Below are positions 45,771-56,771 of a DNA stretch of 64,000 bases, in pieces (position 1 is the stretch's first letter; each line of letters starts with the position of its first letter). Source of the DNA: Protonemura montana. Its lineage: Eukaryota > Arthropoda > Insecta > Plecoptera > Nemouridae. The translations under genes were made by a program, and so were the position numbers. The stretch lies in assembly GCA_947568835.1 (NCBI GenBank), contig OX387606.1:558001-622000 (forward strand), read 5' to 3'. Under the pieces are notes generated by a model. It did not search any database and had not been told where the DNA came from. It saw only the letters and a list, made by a program, of their open reading frames with translations.

Positions 45771-46950
45771 AATTATGTTTACAAATTTTTCCGAGTTTTG
45801 CCAGATGCTCTTTGAAAGCCAATTATAGGCCCACAACCAAGAGTACTATGAAAATGCTAAGAAAATCATATTTTATTCCCTAAAGACTCGTTGAAGAAGC
45901 CTTTTGCCTCTACGCCAGTACCTTAAACGTTGATGAGTTGCATGGCTAAGGGACACAATATTTTATGTGCTTTTTGGACAGAAATCACTCATTACAAATA
46001 ATTATATTCATTATTTTGTTTACATTGACGGTGCGTTTTATTTGAGATAACATAAACATGTTTCAAAATGTACAGAAATGTAATTTGTAATTGCGAACAT
46101 CATGATCTTTTTGACAAATATGATAATTATTCAAAAGTTTAGTTTGCGTTTTAAACTTTGACCTTTCGACAGCAACAATCAATGCAGAGCCATGTTGCAG
46201 CGAACAGCGCCACTGGAGTCTGGGCCTGAAGGAAAGAAGAAGTTGTGATTTTTTAAAGTGCACGGTTAGATAAAAAAAACCTTTTATAAGATTTAGAAAT
46301 TATCGTCTGCATAAAAAACAGCCTCTAAAAGGTTTTTGATCAGTCAAATTTTCTTACAACCCTAAATCCCAATGAAAGGCGGGCCCCTTCTAAGGAAAAT
46401 TTCTACTTAAAAGGCCACAATAACATTTTAGTTGACTGCAATGGAGTTTGTTAATCAAGGATTGGTAGGTGAACTACAAACTATTCACAATACTTTTACT
46501 ATTACTCGTTACTATTACTACTACTGCTCCACTATTACTCGTTGAAAAACTTAATGCTCACCATTAAACCGAAGGGTTCGTTCTCATTTGTAATTGAAAG
46601 TAATCGCCGCATCAGTGCAATGCAGAAGTTCCTTCTCAGGAACTTGACAGGGGCTAAAACAAAAACAAAAAAGACAGCAACAGAGAGGCACCATTCTTCG
46701 GGAAATGAAAAGTGTCCAGATGAATTCAACAGGATCTTCTAACCGTTGCCATCATAAAAGTGGTATCTCGTTGGAACTAAAAAAAAGTCGTTGATCAAGT
46801 GATAAAAATAGAATAATGAATAAAGAAAAAAAATCTCAAACAAATCCCAATTTTTTATAATTTTTTTATAATTTTTTTATAATTTTTTTTATTTTTTAAA
46901 TTTGTATTGAATTTTTATTGAACTTTTATTTAAATGTAATTATTGAATTT
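45771..46950. other. Non-coding stretch, AT-rich
   Basis: No exon recognised. A (TTTTTTATAAT)n low-complexity tract lies at 46850-46900. Confidence 0.45.
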
Positions 46951-46954
46951 ATTA

Positions 46955-47756
46955 TGGCTGTCAACGTTTAACCAAAGTACCAAAGCACTCCGGCTGTCAA
47001 CATTTAACCAAAGGACCAAAGCACTCCGGCTGTCAACATTTAACCAAAGGACCAAAGCGCTCTGGCTGTCAACATTTAACCAAAGGACCAAAGCAATCTG
47101 GCTGTCAACTTTTAACCAAAGGACCAAAGCACTCTGGCTGTCAACTTTTAACCAAAGGACCAAAGCACCCTGGCTGTCAACGTTTAACCAAAGGACCAAA
47201 GCACTCTGGCTGTCAACTTTTAACCAAAGGACCAAAGCACTCTGGCTGTCAACTTTTAACCAAAGGACCAAAGCACTCTGGCTGTCAACTTTTAACCAAA
47301 GGACCAAAGCACCCTGGCTGTCAACGTTTAACCAAAGGACCAAAGCACTCTGGCTGTCAACTTTTAACCAAAGGACCAAAGCACTCTGGCTGTCAACTTT
47401 TAACCAAAGGACCAAAGCACTCTGGTTGTCAACTTTTAACCAAAGGACCAAAGCACCCTGGCTGTCAACGTTTAACCAAAGGACCAAAGCACTCTGGCTG
47501 TCAACTTTTAACCAAAGGACCAAAGCACCCTGGCTGTCAACGTTTAACCAAAGGACCAAAGCACTCTGGCTGTCAACTTTTAACCAAAGGACCAAAGCAC
47601 TCTGGCTGTCAATATTTAACCAAAGGCACAAAGCACTCTGGCTGTCAACTTTTAACCAAAGGACCAAAGCACTCTGGCTGTCAACTTTTAACCAAAGGAC
47701 CAAAGCACTCTGGCTGTCAACTTTTAACCAAAGGACCAAAGCACTCTGGCTGTCAA
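46955..47756. repeat. 36-bp minisatellite, about 22 copies
   Basis: The unit CTGGCTGTCAACTTTTAACC plus AAAGGACCAAAGCACT repeats in strict 36-bp register. The main variable sites are AACTTT/AACGTT/AACATT and GCACTC/GCACCC. Being a multiple of 3, it opens long frames on both strands (12-residue repeats such as WLSTFNQRTKAL). Confidence 0.95.
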
Positions 47757-48053
47757 AAGATACATTTTATCTTATTGTGCAAAACTGTGAGCACCGCCCC
47801 GCTCACAGCTATGACAGCCATCCAAAAATATTGCCGCCTCTATGCAAATAGAACCATATGATAAAATATGATATAAGCTCAATTACCAAAACACGATTAG
47901 AATTGTATTATCAATTGTGATATATCCAGCTCTGTTTGGCGATCTTTCGTCCGTTAATAATCTCTTTGATAAGCCATATATGTACAACAGTATTCTGTTG
48001 GGCATCGTGTTCGTCGATGAAGAGGCACTCAAACAACCTAGTGTTGTTTGAGT

Positions 48054-49015
48054 GACCAAAGCACTCTGGCTGTCGACGTTTAACCAAAGGACCAAAGCAC
48101 TCTGGTGGTCAATGTTTAACCAAAGGACCAAAGCACTCTGGCTGTCGACGTTTAACCAAAGGACCAAAGCACTCTGGTGGTCAACTTTAACCGAAGGACC
48201 AGTATAGTACAGCAGTAGTCTGTCGCTCGCACGCACGAACTCACTTGGTTAAGCCAAGTGGACAGGAGTACTCTGTTGGGAATCGCGTACGTCCATGAGG
48301 AGGCACCCAAGCAACCAAGTGTCCAGTACAGCAGTAGTCTGTCGCTCGCCCGTGCGAACTCACTCGGATAATCCAAGTGGACAGTAGTACTCTGGTGGGA
48401 ATCGCGTACGTCCATGATGTTGTTGATCGTTCTTCTGTAGATAATCACTCTGATAAGTTATATGTACAACAGTATTCTGTTGGTAATTGTGTCCGACCAT
48501 GAGGAGGCACTCAAACAACCAAGTGTCCAGTACAGCAGTAGTCTGTCGCTCGCACGCACGAACTCACTTGGTTAAGCCAAGTGGACAGGAGTACTCTGTT
48601 GGGAATCGCGTACGTCCATGAGGAGGCACCCAAGCAACCAAGTGTCCAGTACAGCAGTAGTCTGTCGCTCGCCCGTGCGAACTCACTCGGATAATCCAAG
48701 TGGACAGTAGTACTCTGGTGGGAATCGCGTACATCCATAGGTCAATTAAATAAGCATAGTCACCAGCTTCGCAGTATGATGTTGTTGATCGTTCTTTGAT
48801 GTGATGTCGTTTTTTTTTTTTTTTTTTTTTGTTACTATGTATGTTGATCGACCAAAGCACTCTGGCTGTCAACGTTTAACCAAAGGACCAAAGCACTCTG
48901 GCTGTTGACGCACTCCAGCTGTCGACGTTTAACCAAAGGACCAAAGCACTTTGGCTGTTGACGTTTAACCAAAGGACCAAAGCACTCTGGCGGTCAAATT
49001 TTAACCAAAGGACCA
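48054..49015. repeat. Scattered 36-bp units interleaved with ~121-bp repeats
   Basis: Short runs of the 36-bp unit occur at 48054-48200 and 48850-49015. Between them lie units built on CAGTAGTCTGTCGCTCGC, starting near 48208, 48330, 48536, 48657 and 49027. Two are spaced 121-122 bp and the pair is duplicated at ~327 bp. These units contain an ACTTGG/CCAAGT hairpin. A poly(T) run sits at 48812-48831. Confidence 0.8.
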
Positions 49016-49757
49016 GTAATAGTACAGCAGTAGTCTGTCGCTCGCCCGTGCGAACTCACTCGAATAATCCAAGTGGACAGAGTACTCTGTTAGGAATCGC
49101 GTACACCCATAGGTCAATTAAATAAGCATAGTCACCAGCTCAGCATTACTCTGTAATTGAATGTCTGTCCATTGTATATCTCTCTGATAAGACATGTTCA
49201 ATTTATTCTCCGGTAATGCAAGCGGATTATGTTAGGAATATATCATCGGCTGCATTAACAATGTCAGTGGAATATCTTTCAATACAATCTCCGAGTTTGG
49301 AATATCATTGGAAATTTAACATTTCCAAGTAACTTTCAGCTTAGGTAATATTTATCATATTTATGGTTTTTTAAAGCATTTGCACAGTCATTTTTTAGTT
49401 AGGTGACATTGTTGGTCAACCTTAGTGATGACACATTATTTTCGACCGTTTTATTAACAGAGACCTTAATGTCCTTGATATATTATCTGAGAAAATATTT
49501 CTCAAGAAATGTGTAGCTCTCATATTTGGTAAGTTTTCACGCAGTGAATAAATCACTTGGATTAAGAAGACCATTAATGACCAGAAGGTAATTAATTCTT
49601 TAACTGCTGGAAATCTTTCGAATACGCGTTGCTAGCACAGTAGCTAACTATTGGGTTTTGCGTTCGTCCGAGAGAAATCATTTGGCCAAGCCAAGTTTCC
49701 AGTGCGGCAGTATTATCCGGGGTGTAATTGTTCAGTGACTTCATGAGCGAGTGTCAG
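49016..49757. other. 3' flank of the Helitron ORF
   Basis: No gene. Near 49663-49710 the text TTTGGCCAAGCCAAGTTTCC followed by CAGTGCGGCAGTATT resembles the hairpin and CAGTACAGCAGTAGT core of the ~121-bp units further left, linking those arrays to this element's flank. Confidence 0.5.
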
Positions 49758-52700
49758 TTAAGAACGTGCAATCGGCAATTTCTCGATTGTGAATGGCTTA
49801 GGGCTGAGTGCCTGCGCAGAGAGAACGTTGGCGCAGAACAGTTCACCAAGCGCTCTCAAGTCCGGGTGAATTGTCAGACACGCTGTGCCATCAGGACTCG
49901 AGAATCCGTGCTGGTCTCTGGAATGGGAATCAAACATCCAATAGGTCCCGTCGTCTGCTCGGCCCAATGCTACCGACACGTCCGCAGATGTTAAAATCCC
50001 ACAGGCCGAGCTGGCGAGAAACTCGGTCAGTCCTGTCAGGAGGTCGGGCCAGGCGTCTTGGCTAGGTTGGACAGGGATGTTTTGTGGCCGGATCAAACCG
50101 TGCTTAGCATTTTCCACGACAGGATCAGAAGCAATGCAAAATTTCAATCCCATAACGGAGAAGCTATCGTGCAAATCATTCACAGCGAGAAATTCCTCGC
50201 CGAACGGCAGATTGTGTGCACTGAGAGTGTACAGTGAATCGCCGGCTTCGAGGATGCTGTCCAGAGTGTCAGTGTGCCAGGTGGAAGGGCATCGGCTATG
50301 TGCCATGGCGACTGCGCAAGCAGCCACTGCCGTGCATTGCCTCCCTGCATTGACAGATCGAGCGTCTCCCTGGTGAAACGAAGCACGCACAATGCAAGTG
50401 TGCGGCGCGCCACAGTCGCTTGTGTCCATCGGTTCGATTAGCTCACCAGCATCCGAGACCACGAGTTGACTGAGCGACTGCTCAACGGCCTCCTGGTCAG
50501 CCTTGTGATCGTCACTGCGACGGACACTGTGCGAGGGAGGATCCGCTGCCAGCTGTTCCGGCGTATGGATCTCGAGCACCTCCTTGTACACGATGTTCTT
50601 GGTGAAAGTGGTCTTGCTCGAAGCAATCAACATGCCCTGCGCCTCGTTGCCGGTGACTGCCAGGAAGACCGAGTCCAGAGATCGAGCTCGAGACAGCGCC
50701 ACGTAGAGCTGGCCGTGTCCAAACACTGGTTTTTCGAGATGCACACCCACTCGCCTCAAAGACTGTCCCTGTGCTTTGTTGATTGTCATGGCGAATGCCA
50801 GACGAATCGGGAACTGGCGCCTTGTCATGGTGAATGGCAAACCAATGTCTGAGGGCGTGAGGTTCACTCGGCAGAGAAAAGTTCGATCTCCTGTGTAGCG
50901 TCCTCCTATAATCCTGCAGTCGATCACGTGCTCGTGGAGTGCAACTACGCTGAGCCGAGTTCCATTGCACAGGCCGGCTCTCACGTTCACGTTCCTCATG
51001 AGCATCACGATTGCATGCACTTTCAGGCGCAGCTTGTGCGGTGGCATCCCGGATGGCGTCAACGAATTGAGATACTCAACAGGATAGTCGGTAGCCAAAG
51101 CGTCGCCATCTTCGCCTTCACTTACGTCTACTGAGTCTGCGCTGCAGTATTCGTGTGCGTCGCCTTCGAGGCGCTCCAGAACTGTGTCATTGATGTTCAA
51201 AGATTCCACGTTCTTCGGACACAGAATGGCATGGTCCTGCATCTCGGCCATCTCGGCAGCACTAATGCTCTTGCCGAAGACGGCGTCGATTACGCAGTCC
51301 ACGACACACTGATCGGGCAGGGCAATGGTGTCGTCCGGGAGGTGGCGGTCGTTCAAAAGCTCGCCGTTTCCCACGCGCAGCAGCCACTCGACGAACTCTA
51401 CTTCGCCTGCGTTCGCGCGCATGTTTGCGCGCAGCTCGAGGGTCCGGAACAACGACCAAAGCGCGCCTCGCTTAATGCACTGCTCGACAATGGTCGTTCG
51501 GTTGCCATTTCGAACGACTGGTAGGCACTGCCTAAAATCTCCGCCGATAACGATCACCTTTCCGCCGAACGGACGCTCATCGTTGGTCACGTCTCTTAGC
51601 GTCCGCTCGATCACGTTTAGGGCCAGCAGAGGCGCCATGGGTCCTTCATCCAAGATGATGACCTTGGCCGCCCTCAGCGAAGCGCCCTCGGCGGAGTTGG
51701 GCTTCACGCCAGACGTGCTGTTCTCCACAATGGGAACGGGCAATCGGAACCGTGAGTGGCAGGTCCTCCCTCCCTTCAGCAGCGTCGCCGCAATGCCCGT
51801 CCACGCGACGGCCACGGCTCGCTCGCCTCGGGCTCGCAGCGCGCTGATCAAGGTGTTGTAGAGGAAGGTTTTTCCGCTGCCGCCCGGACCGTCTAGGTAG
51901 AAGCACCTCTGCTCGGCGTTCGGATCATCGATTGCTGTCATCACCGCTTCGAATGCCACGCGCTGTCTGTCGTTGAGCTTCACCAAGTTCTCCTCGGCCT
52001 CTTCCCTTTCGGCGGCCTGATCGAACTGCTCGTCGACAGCAACGATGACTGGCACTCGGGGCGCCGGCAAACCGAGTTCGGCGTTGGTCAGTCGGTGCAG
52101 GGCAAGCACGGACTGGATTGCGTTCAGCGCCAACTGTTCCGCCTCGATGGGGTCGTGGTCTCGGGCGAAATCTTCGCAGAAATCGTCCTTGAATCGCTGA
52201 CACAGAGTCAGTGGGTCAACCGGCTGGCAGAAAGCGCAAATCACGGCAAACAGCTGACGAAGTTCGTTCGGCATCTGGATCGCAACCGCCTCCTCGAGGC
52301 ACTTTTGCCACTCGTCGTCGTCCATGAGCAGGTTGCGTGCCATGGCAGCTTCCTTGAAGCTAGCGTACACCGTGCCCTGGTGCGTGCGCACGTCCTCGTA
52401 GGAGGTGGCGCCGGCCACGTGTAGCAGAAGAAGACGCAGATGGTATCGCTCGATCTGCCGGGGCGTTACGGAGTACATGCGGCTAATGATGCTGCCGGCA
52501 CCTCGCTTACGTGGCTTCCACGCTTTTCCTTCGAATCGGTAGTGGTACGGTATGTCGACGTACTTGAACTGTCGTGCCGCCGAGTTGGTCTGGTTCAATG
52601 CAAACCATGCTGTGAGCGTGGTCAGCGCAGTGCTGCCGCGTTCTGCTGCGGCTTCCTCGTCTCCGGGCCGGAACGTGACTGTGTGCTCACCCTCGAGGTG

Positions 52701-55700
52701 GATCGCCAGACGAATGATGGTATGCGATTTATCGTGCATTTCAAATCCGAAAATGCGCCACCCCGCCTCTTGGGGACTCACGTAGCGAGAGTCAATGTAG
52801 TGTGAGACCTCGTCCCATACCAACTCGTGCTGAGCACCGCGCGCCGGACGCTGCTCGTGTTCGCCCTCCGCGGGGACAGAGACGCGAAGCTGCACCCTGG
52901 CACAGTCGTGACCTTTGTACACGTACTTGCACAGGTACTTGACCGTCTTCGCGGATCCACAGTGCTTGATGTTCAGGTGGCAGTCGAACTTCGAGCTCAA
53001 GTACTTGTTGTAGGGCACTACGTCTCGGTTGTCCACCACTCTCCCTGAGATGGTATGCGTCGGTCCGCTTTCTCTACGGCGATAGACGGTGAAGCCCCCT
53101 TCGTTGACCACAGTCTGCGCTGTGAACGACTTTGGGAACTTCTTCTTGCACTTGCCGTCCTCCATGCACACAGAGCGCATGTTCCGAGCGCCGCACGGGC
53201 CGTGAATCATTGACGACACGATCACCTTGTGCAGTCTCTCCTCGGTCACCGGATCGGGCAACTCGGCACAGATGAGTGCGTCTACCTCCTCGGGAGTGCG
53301 GATCTTGTCCTCGTCGCGGAGGATGACCAAAATGTGGGCGTGCGGGAGTCCTCGTTTTTGGAACTCGATCACGTGGAAGTGAGCCATGGGTACGCCCAGC
53401 ACGTGTCTTTTTGTCAGGTCGGCCATCAGTTCCTTGAGTTTCAGTTGAAACACTCGGGCGGTGAGGTCGGGTCGGTCCTCGGCCCTTTCAAACGCCGCAA
53501 GGCTCTCCTGAATTTCGGGCCACTTCGGGTTGCACGTCATCGTCAGGAAAAGATCGGGCTTCCCAAACTTGGTGACGATGCTCATCGCGTCTTGATAGAG
53601 TTGCTGACAATGCCTGGGGCTGCCGATGAAACTTGACGGCAGGATCACCATTTTGCCGACATTGCAGCCCTGCTGCTCGGCACGGTGCTCTATGTGGTCC
53701 ATCAGACCGCGATAAAGCTCGGCGCGCAGAGTTTTCTGGTTCCGGATCACGAACTCAAGACGATTCCCCTCCACCTTGATGTACGCGTCCACCATGAACT
53801 GCTGCGTCAGCTTGCCGGCGTGCAGCACGGGGTGGAAGGAACCAGCACGCTCGTGGAGTCGATGGCTGTAGAACTCCATCAGTGTGACGACACTGTGCGC
53901 TGATTGCCTCGTGTGTGGCATGTCTCTTTGCCAGCCGGGCTCTCCTCGCGGGAACAACAGGACGTAGCTCAACGGATCCGTGTTGGGCGACAGGACAGAC
54001 AGCTGCTCAAAGAAGCCGCTGTGGGTATGGATGCGAATGTCGCGGCCAAGCGGAGGCATTCCACCGTCCACGCTCTGATACACCACGGCCACCTCGTGCG
54101 CCGTCGGATTCTCGTAAAGACGTCGCCGGTCATCTACAAAGCGCAACTCGGCCCGCACTTCGGGGCGCCCCCCGGCCGCGGCACGGACGCGGTCCTCTGC
54201 CTCCACCTGCCCCAGCGTCTTGAGCCCTTGGGCGAAAGGATTAATGTCGCGAACCAGCGAGTCCAGCTCGTTCAGCAGGTCGGGCATCAGATCAGCATTC
54301 TCACGCCTGTCCATTCGATGCGTCTTCGCCTGCTCCGCGTCGAGAAAGTACAGGTGGGAATAGAGTGGCTTCTGCACCGCCTGCCCCATGTGTCCGATCC
54401 TGTGCTGAATGTTTCCATGGACACGGAAACAATACGTGCCACGACCCTGCGGGATATCCGTCTTTGCTCCGACCGACGCGAAGGAGAGCGAACTGTTGTA
54501 AGACCGGATGTTCTTACGGAAGTTCTTTGATCCGCAATGGTCGCCGGTAAGCAACGCAAGCATCAAGTCCGGATACGGGAGGAGCGGCTCTAGCATGACA
54601 TTACCCGCGTGACAACAGAGCTTGTATATCTTGTCTGAAGGCCTCTCTCCTTTGAAATGTAGAGCCCTGCAAATCCTGCATTCTTGGTCCAGGTTGCCAC
54701 AGTGAAACAATGCGACGTCAGTCACGTCTTGCCGGGCAGCCTCCATGTGCAAAGGATGTAGGTTAACCGGTGCAAGATCGGGCTCGATCGGTTCCTCTAC
54801 CACATCAATGGCCTCGACCTCGACTCGCTGGCTTTGCTCTTGTTCAGCCTCCTGAGCGCGTTGGGTAGCCTCCTCCTCGGCGCGCTGACAGACTTCCACT
54901 TCGGCCGCTGCGAACCGGTCCCTTGTTTTGGCTCTGCGACGCTGCTGCGATCGCTCCCTTGCGGCGACCAATCGACTGACATGCTCTGCTGTAGTCTCGT
55001 GTTCCCTCTGAGCTCGCATATGGTCTGTCTTTTGGGCCAGTCGCTGGAGACGCTGCTGTTCTGTAGCGTCACTCAAGCGGCGACGCTCTGCCTCTGTCTT
55101 CTGGGCCAGTCGCTGGAGTCGCTGTTCGTCAGTATTTTTCGCCGAACGGAGTCGCTCAGACTCGGCCTTTTCAGCCAGAAGCTGTATGCGCCGTTCCTCG
55201 GTCGCTTCGTTCAAGCGGCGACGCTTTGACTCGGCCACCTGGGCCAGACGCTCTGTACGCTGGCCCTCTATCTCGGCCTCTCTGCGCTGGCGAGCATTTT
55301 CTGCCATTTTCGTGAGGCGGGCACCCCGCTCTTCTGCAGTCTCATGCTCTCTGTGCAAACGCGCCTGCTCCGAAATAATAGCACGACGCTGTGGGCGTTG
55401 GCAGTCGGCTTGGTGCTGGCCAACTTCATTTCCCAGAATCTGGTCTACGTTAGCTTGCTCGCTTACATCAAGGGAAGGGAGTCCTACTGGCACATCCTCG
55501 AGAAAAGAAAGGAGCTGGCAGCTTGACATGCGCTTGCGCTGGTGACCGACAGCGACAACGGCAGCGGGGTTGGCCTGCTCGGGCAGCGCATCATGTGAAA
55601 CGACACTCACCGGGTTATCACCGAGAACTGCCACCGCGACATAGCCATCGGGAAGAACAGGAGGCTGCTCGTCGAGCGTCGGCGTCGGCGGGGCAGCAGT

Positions 55701-55847
55701 CGGCTCCTGGTCAGCTCGCTCAGCCGCTCGCTTCAGTCGTGCTCTTTCGGCTGCCGTCCTTTCCTTTGCTGCAATACTCTCAGCACTTGTCTTCGCATTT
55801 TTAGTAATTTTTCGACGCGTCAGGTTTGCACGCTTTTTAGCTGGCAT
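49758..55847 (-). CDS. Helitron Rep/helicase with N-terminal 23-residue repeats and C-terminal putative cysteine protease
   Basis: A single uninterrupted frame of 2029 codons. Residues ~160-305 form about five 23-residue basic/charged repeats (RLAQKTEAERRRLSDATEQQ type) resembling STPR DNA-binding repeats. C-x2-C at 390-393 may be part of a zinc site. Helitron_like_N spans ~640-990, with TMTCNPKWPEI near 770, the HUH-type His pair in GLPHAHIL (833-840) and the two-Tyr motif YLCKYVYKG (971-979). A PIF1-family SF1B helicase spans ~1290-1750: GPGGSGKT at 1320, ILDEGP at 1398, GGDFRQCLP at 1435 and YVALSRAR at 1715. Residues ~1815-2029 form an extra domain with NAGRQCT (Cys1838) and FDSHSRD (Asp1973, His1975). 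Helitrons move by rolling-circle replication, with Rep nicking and the helicase unwinding. All key motifs are intact, so activity is plausible. The gene is GC-rich in an AT-rich neighbourhood. The element's TC and CTRR termini were not located. Confidence 0.92.
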   Translation of the reverse strand: MPAKKRANLTRRKITKNAKTSAESIAAKERTAAERARLKRAAERADQEPTAAPPTPTLDEQPPVLPDGYVAVAVLGDNPVSVVSHDALPEQANPAAVVAVGHQRKRMSSCQLLSFLEDVPVGLPSLDVSEQANVDQILGNEVGQHQADCQRPQRRAIISEQARLHREHETAEERGARLTKMAENARQRREAEIEGQRTERLAQVAESKRRRLNEATEERRIQLLAEKAESERLRSAKNTDEQRLQRLAQKTEAERRRLSDATEQQRLQRLAQKTDHMRAQREHETTAEHVSRLVAARERSQQRRRAKTRDRFAAAEVEVCQRAEEEATQRAQEAEQEQSQRVEVEAIDVVEEPIEPDLAPVNLHPLHMEAARQDVTDVALFHCGNLDQECRICRALHFKGERPSDKIYKLCCHAGNVMLEPLLPYPDLMLALLTGDHCGSKNFRKNIRSYNSSLSFASVGAKTDIPQGRGTYCFRVHGNIQHRIGHMGQAVQKPLYSHLYFLDAEQAKTHRMDRRENADLMPDLLNELDSLVRDINPFAQGLKTLGQVEAEDRVRAAAGGRPEVRAELRFVDDRRRLYENPTAHEVAVVYQSVDGGMPPLGRDIRIHTHSGFFEQLSVLSPNTDPLSYVLLFPRGEPGWQRDMPHTRQSAHSVVTLMEFYSHRLHERAGSFHPVLHAGKLTQQFMVDAYIKVEGNRLEFVIRNQKTLRAELYRGLMDHIEHRAEQQGCNVGKMVILPSSFIGSPRHCQQLYQDAMSIVTKFGKPDLFLTMTCNPKWPEIQESLAAFERAEDRPDLTARVFQLKLKELMADLTKRHVLGVPMAHFHVIEFQKRGLPHAHILVILRDEDKIRTPEEVDALICAELPDPVTEERLHKVIVSSMIHGPCGARNMRSVCMEDGKCKKKFPKSFTAQTVVNEGGFTVYRRRESGPTHTISGRVVDNRDVVPYNKYLSSKFDCHLNIKHCGSAKTVKYLCKYVYKGHDCARVQLRVSVPAEGEHEQRPARGAQHELVWDEVSHYIDSRYVSPQEAGWRIFGFEMHDKSHTIIRLAIHLEGEHTVTFRPGDEEAAAERGSTALTTLTAWFALNQTNSAARQFKYVDIPYHYRFEGKAWKPRKRGAGSIISRMYSVTPRQIERYHLRLLLLHVAGATSYEDVRTHQGTVYASFKEAAMARNLLMDDDEWQKCLEEAVAIQMPNELRQLFAVICAFCQPVDPLTLCQRFKDDFCEDFARDHDPIEAEQLALNAIQSVLALHRLTNAELGLPAPRVPVIVAVDEQFDQAAEREEAEENLVKLNDRQRVAFEAVMTAIDDPNAEQRCFYLDGPGGSGKTFLYNTLISALRARGERAVAVAWTGIAATLLKGGRTCHSRFRLPVPIVENSTSGVKPNSAEGASLRAAKVIILDEGPMAPLLALNVIERTLRDVTNDERPFGGKVIVIGGDFRQCLPVVRNGNRTTIVEQCIKRGALWSLFRTLELRANMRANAGEVEFVEWLLRVGNGELLNDRHLPDDTIALPDQCVVDCVIDAVFGKSISAAEMAEMQDHAILCPKNVESLNINDTVLERLEGDAHEYCSADSVDVSEGEDGDALATDYPVEYLNSLTPSGMPPHKLRLKVHAIVMLMRNVNVRAGLCNGTRLSVVALHEHVIDCRIIGGRYTGDRTFLCRVNLTPSDIGLPFTMTRRQFPIRLAFAMTINKAQGQSLRRVGVHLEKPVFGHGQLYVALSRARSLDSVFLAVTGNEAQGMLIASSKTTFTKNIVYKEVLEIHTPEQLAADPPSHSVRRSDDHKADQEAVEQSLSQLVVSDAGELIEPMDTSDCGAPHTCIVRASFHQGDARSVNAGRQCTAVAACAVAMAHSRCPSTWHTDTLDSILEAGDSLYTLSAHNLPFGEEFLAVNDLHDSFSVMGLKFCIASDPVVENAKHGLIRPQNIPVQPSQDAWPDLLTGLTEFLASSACGILTSADVSVALGRADDGTYWMFDSHSRDQHGFSSPDGTACLTIHPDLRALGELFCANVLSAQALSPKPFTIEKLPIARS

Positions 55848-56771
55848 CTGTGGGAAGAAAGCGAGGGTTAAATACTACCTTGCTCACCATTGAAAACACC
55901 ATTTATCGATATCAGATAACCTTTGTTATTTATCTACTGGGTATCCGTTTGACCTGTACCTGTAGGTATCTTAATTCCTCTGATGACGATAAGAGGGGTT
56001 GAATATTACTGCGTGAACAACAATTTGCGAATTCCATTTGAAATTAGAAGTCATGGCACAGCGTCCATTATCGACAAAACAAAATCAATTATGGTTTTGT
56101 AAAGGCACCAGTCAAGCACTTCTTGACTGGAATAGTGCTTGACGTGGGTAAACTAAGCTATCATGCTATTCAATTCCATTAAACAATGTATATTTATAAT
56201 AATAATAATAATAATAATATCACTATGTAGGTATAGTAGATTCGGTACTTACAGGATTGCCGTATTGACCGGTCCACGGCCAGGGTCTTGAAAAGATTAA
56301 CTTCACACTTGATTTATCGGTTGATTTGCGACTCGCAATCAATGAAAATTGCACCAAATCACAATATTAGATATAATGATCCAATTTAAGACCAATTCAA
56401 ACCAACGTGACAGTAATAACACTATGAAATGGTAATTATCAACTGGAGATACGAAAAAGTAAACCGGCTTCTTTAACGTCTGTCTAGCTAGTGAGAAAAG
56501 AGAAGAACAAACATGGCTGCCATCGCAAACAGTTCGACGACAATGAGGCAGTGACTAATCGAATGGGACCAACAACAATCGCTCTACAAATCGAATGTTG
56601 AGATTGGCCTGCAAATGCGATTTGCATAAATATCCATGTAACAATCACCTCATATATCGAATGTTCAGTATGTTCAGTATGATCGATATCTGGTTGGATC
56701 ACATTGTTAGAACATATGACACGGGTAATCGCCTAACCGAGCATTCAGCAGGAATCAAGAAAATAAACACG
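55848..56771. other. Divergent intergenic region between Helitron ORF and small two-exon gene
   Basis: About 920 bp between divergent start codons. AT-rich, with an (ATA)n run near 56199-56218. It would hold the promoters of both genes if both are expressed. No specific elements recognised. Confidence 0.4.

Noticed and set aside
46930-47851. Open frames of 269 and 302 codons on opposite strands
   Set aside because: Produced by the 36-bp repeat; they end as soon as the array ends.
49808-55804. Many plus-strand open frames antisense to the Helitron gene
   Set aside because: GC-rich coding DNA often leaves the antisense strand open. None has a recognisable domain.
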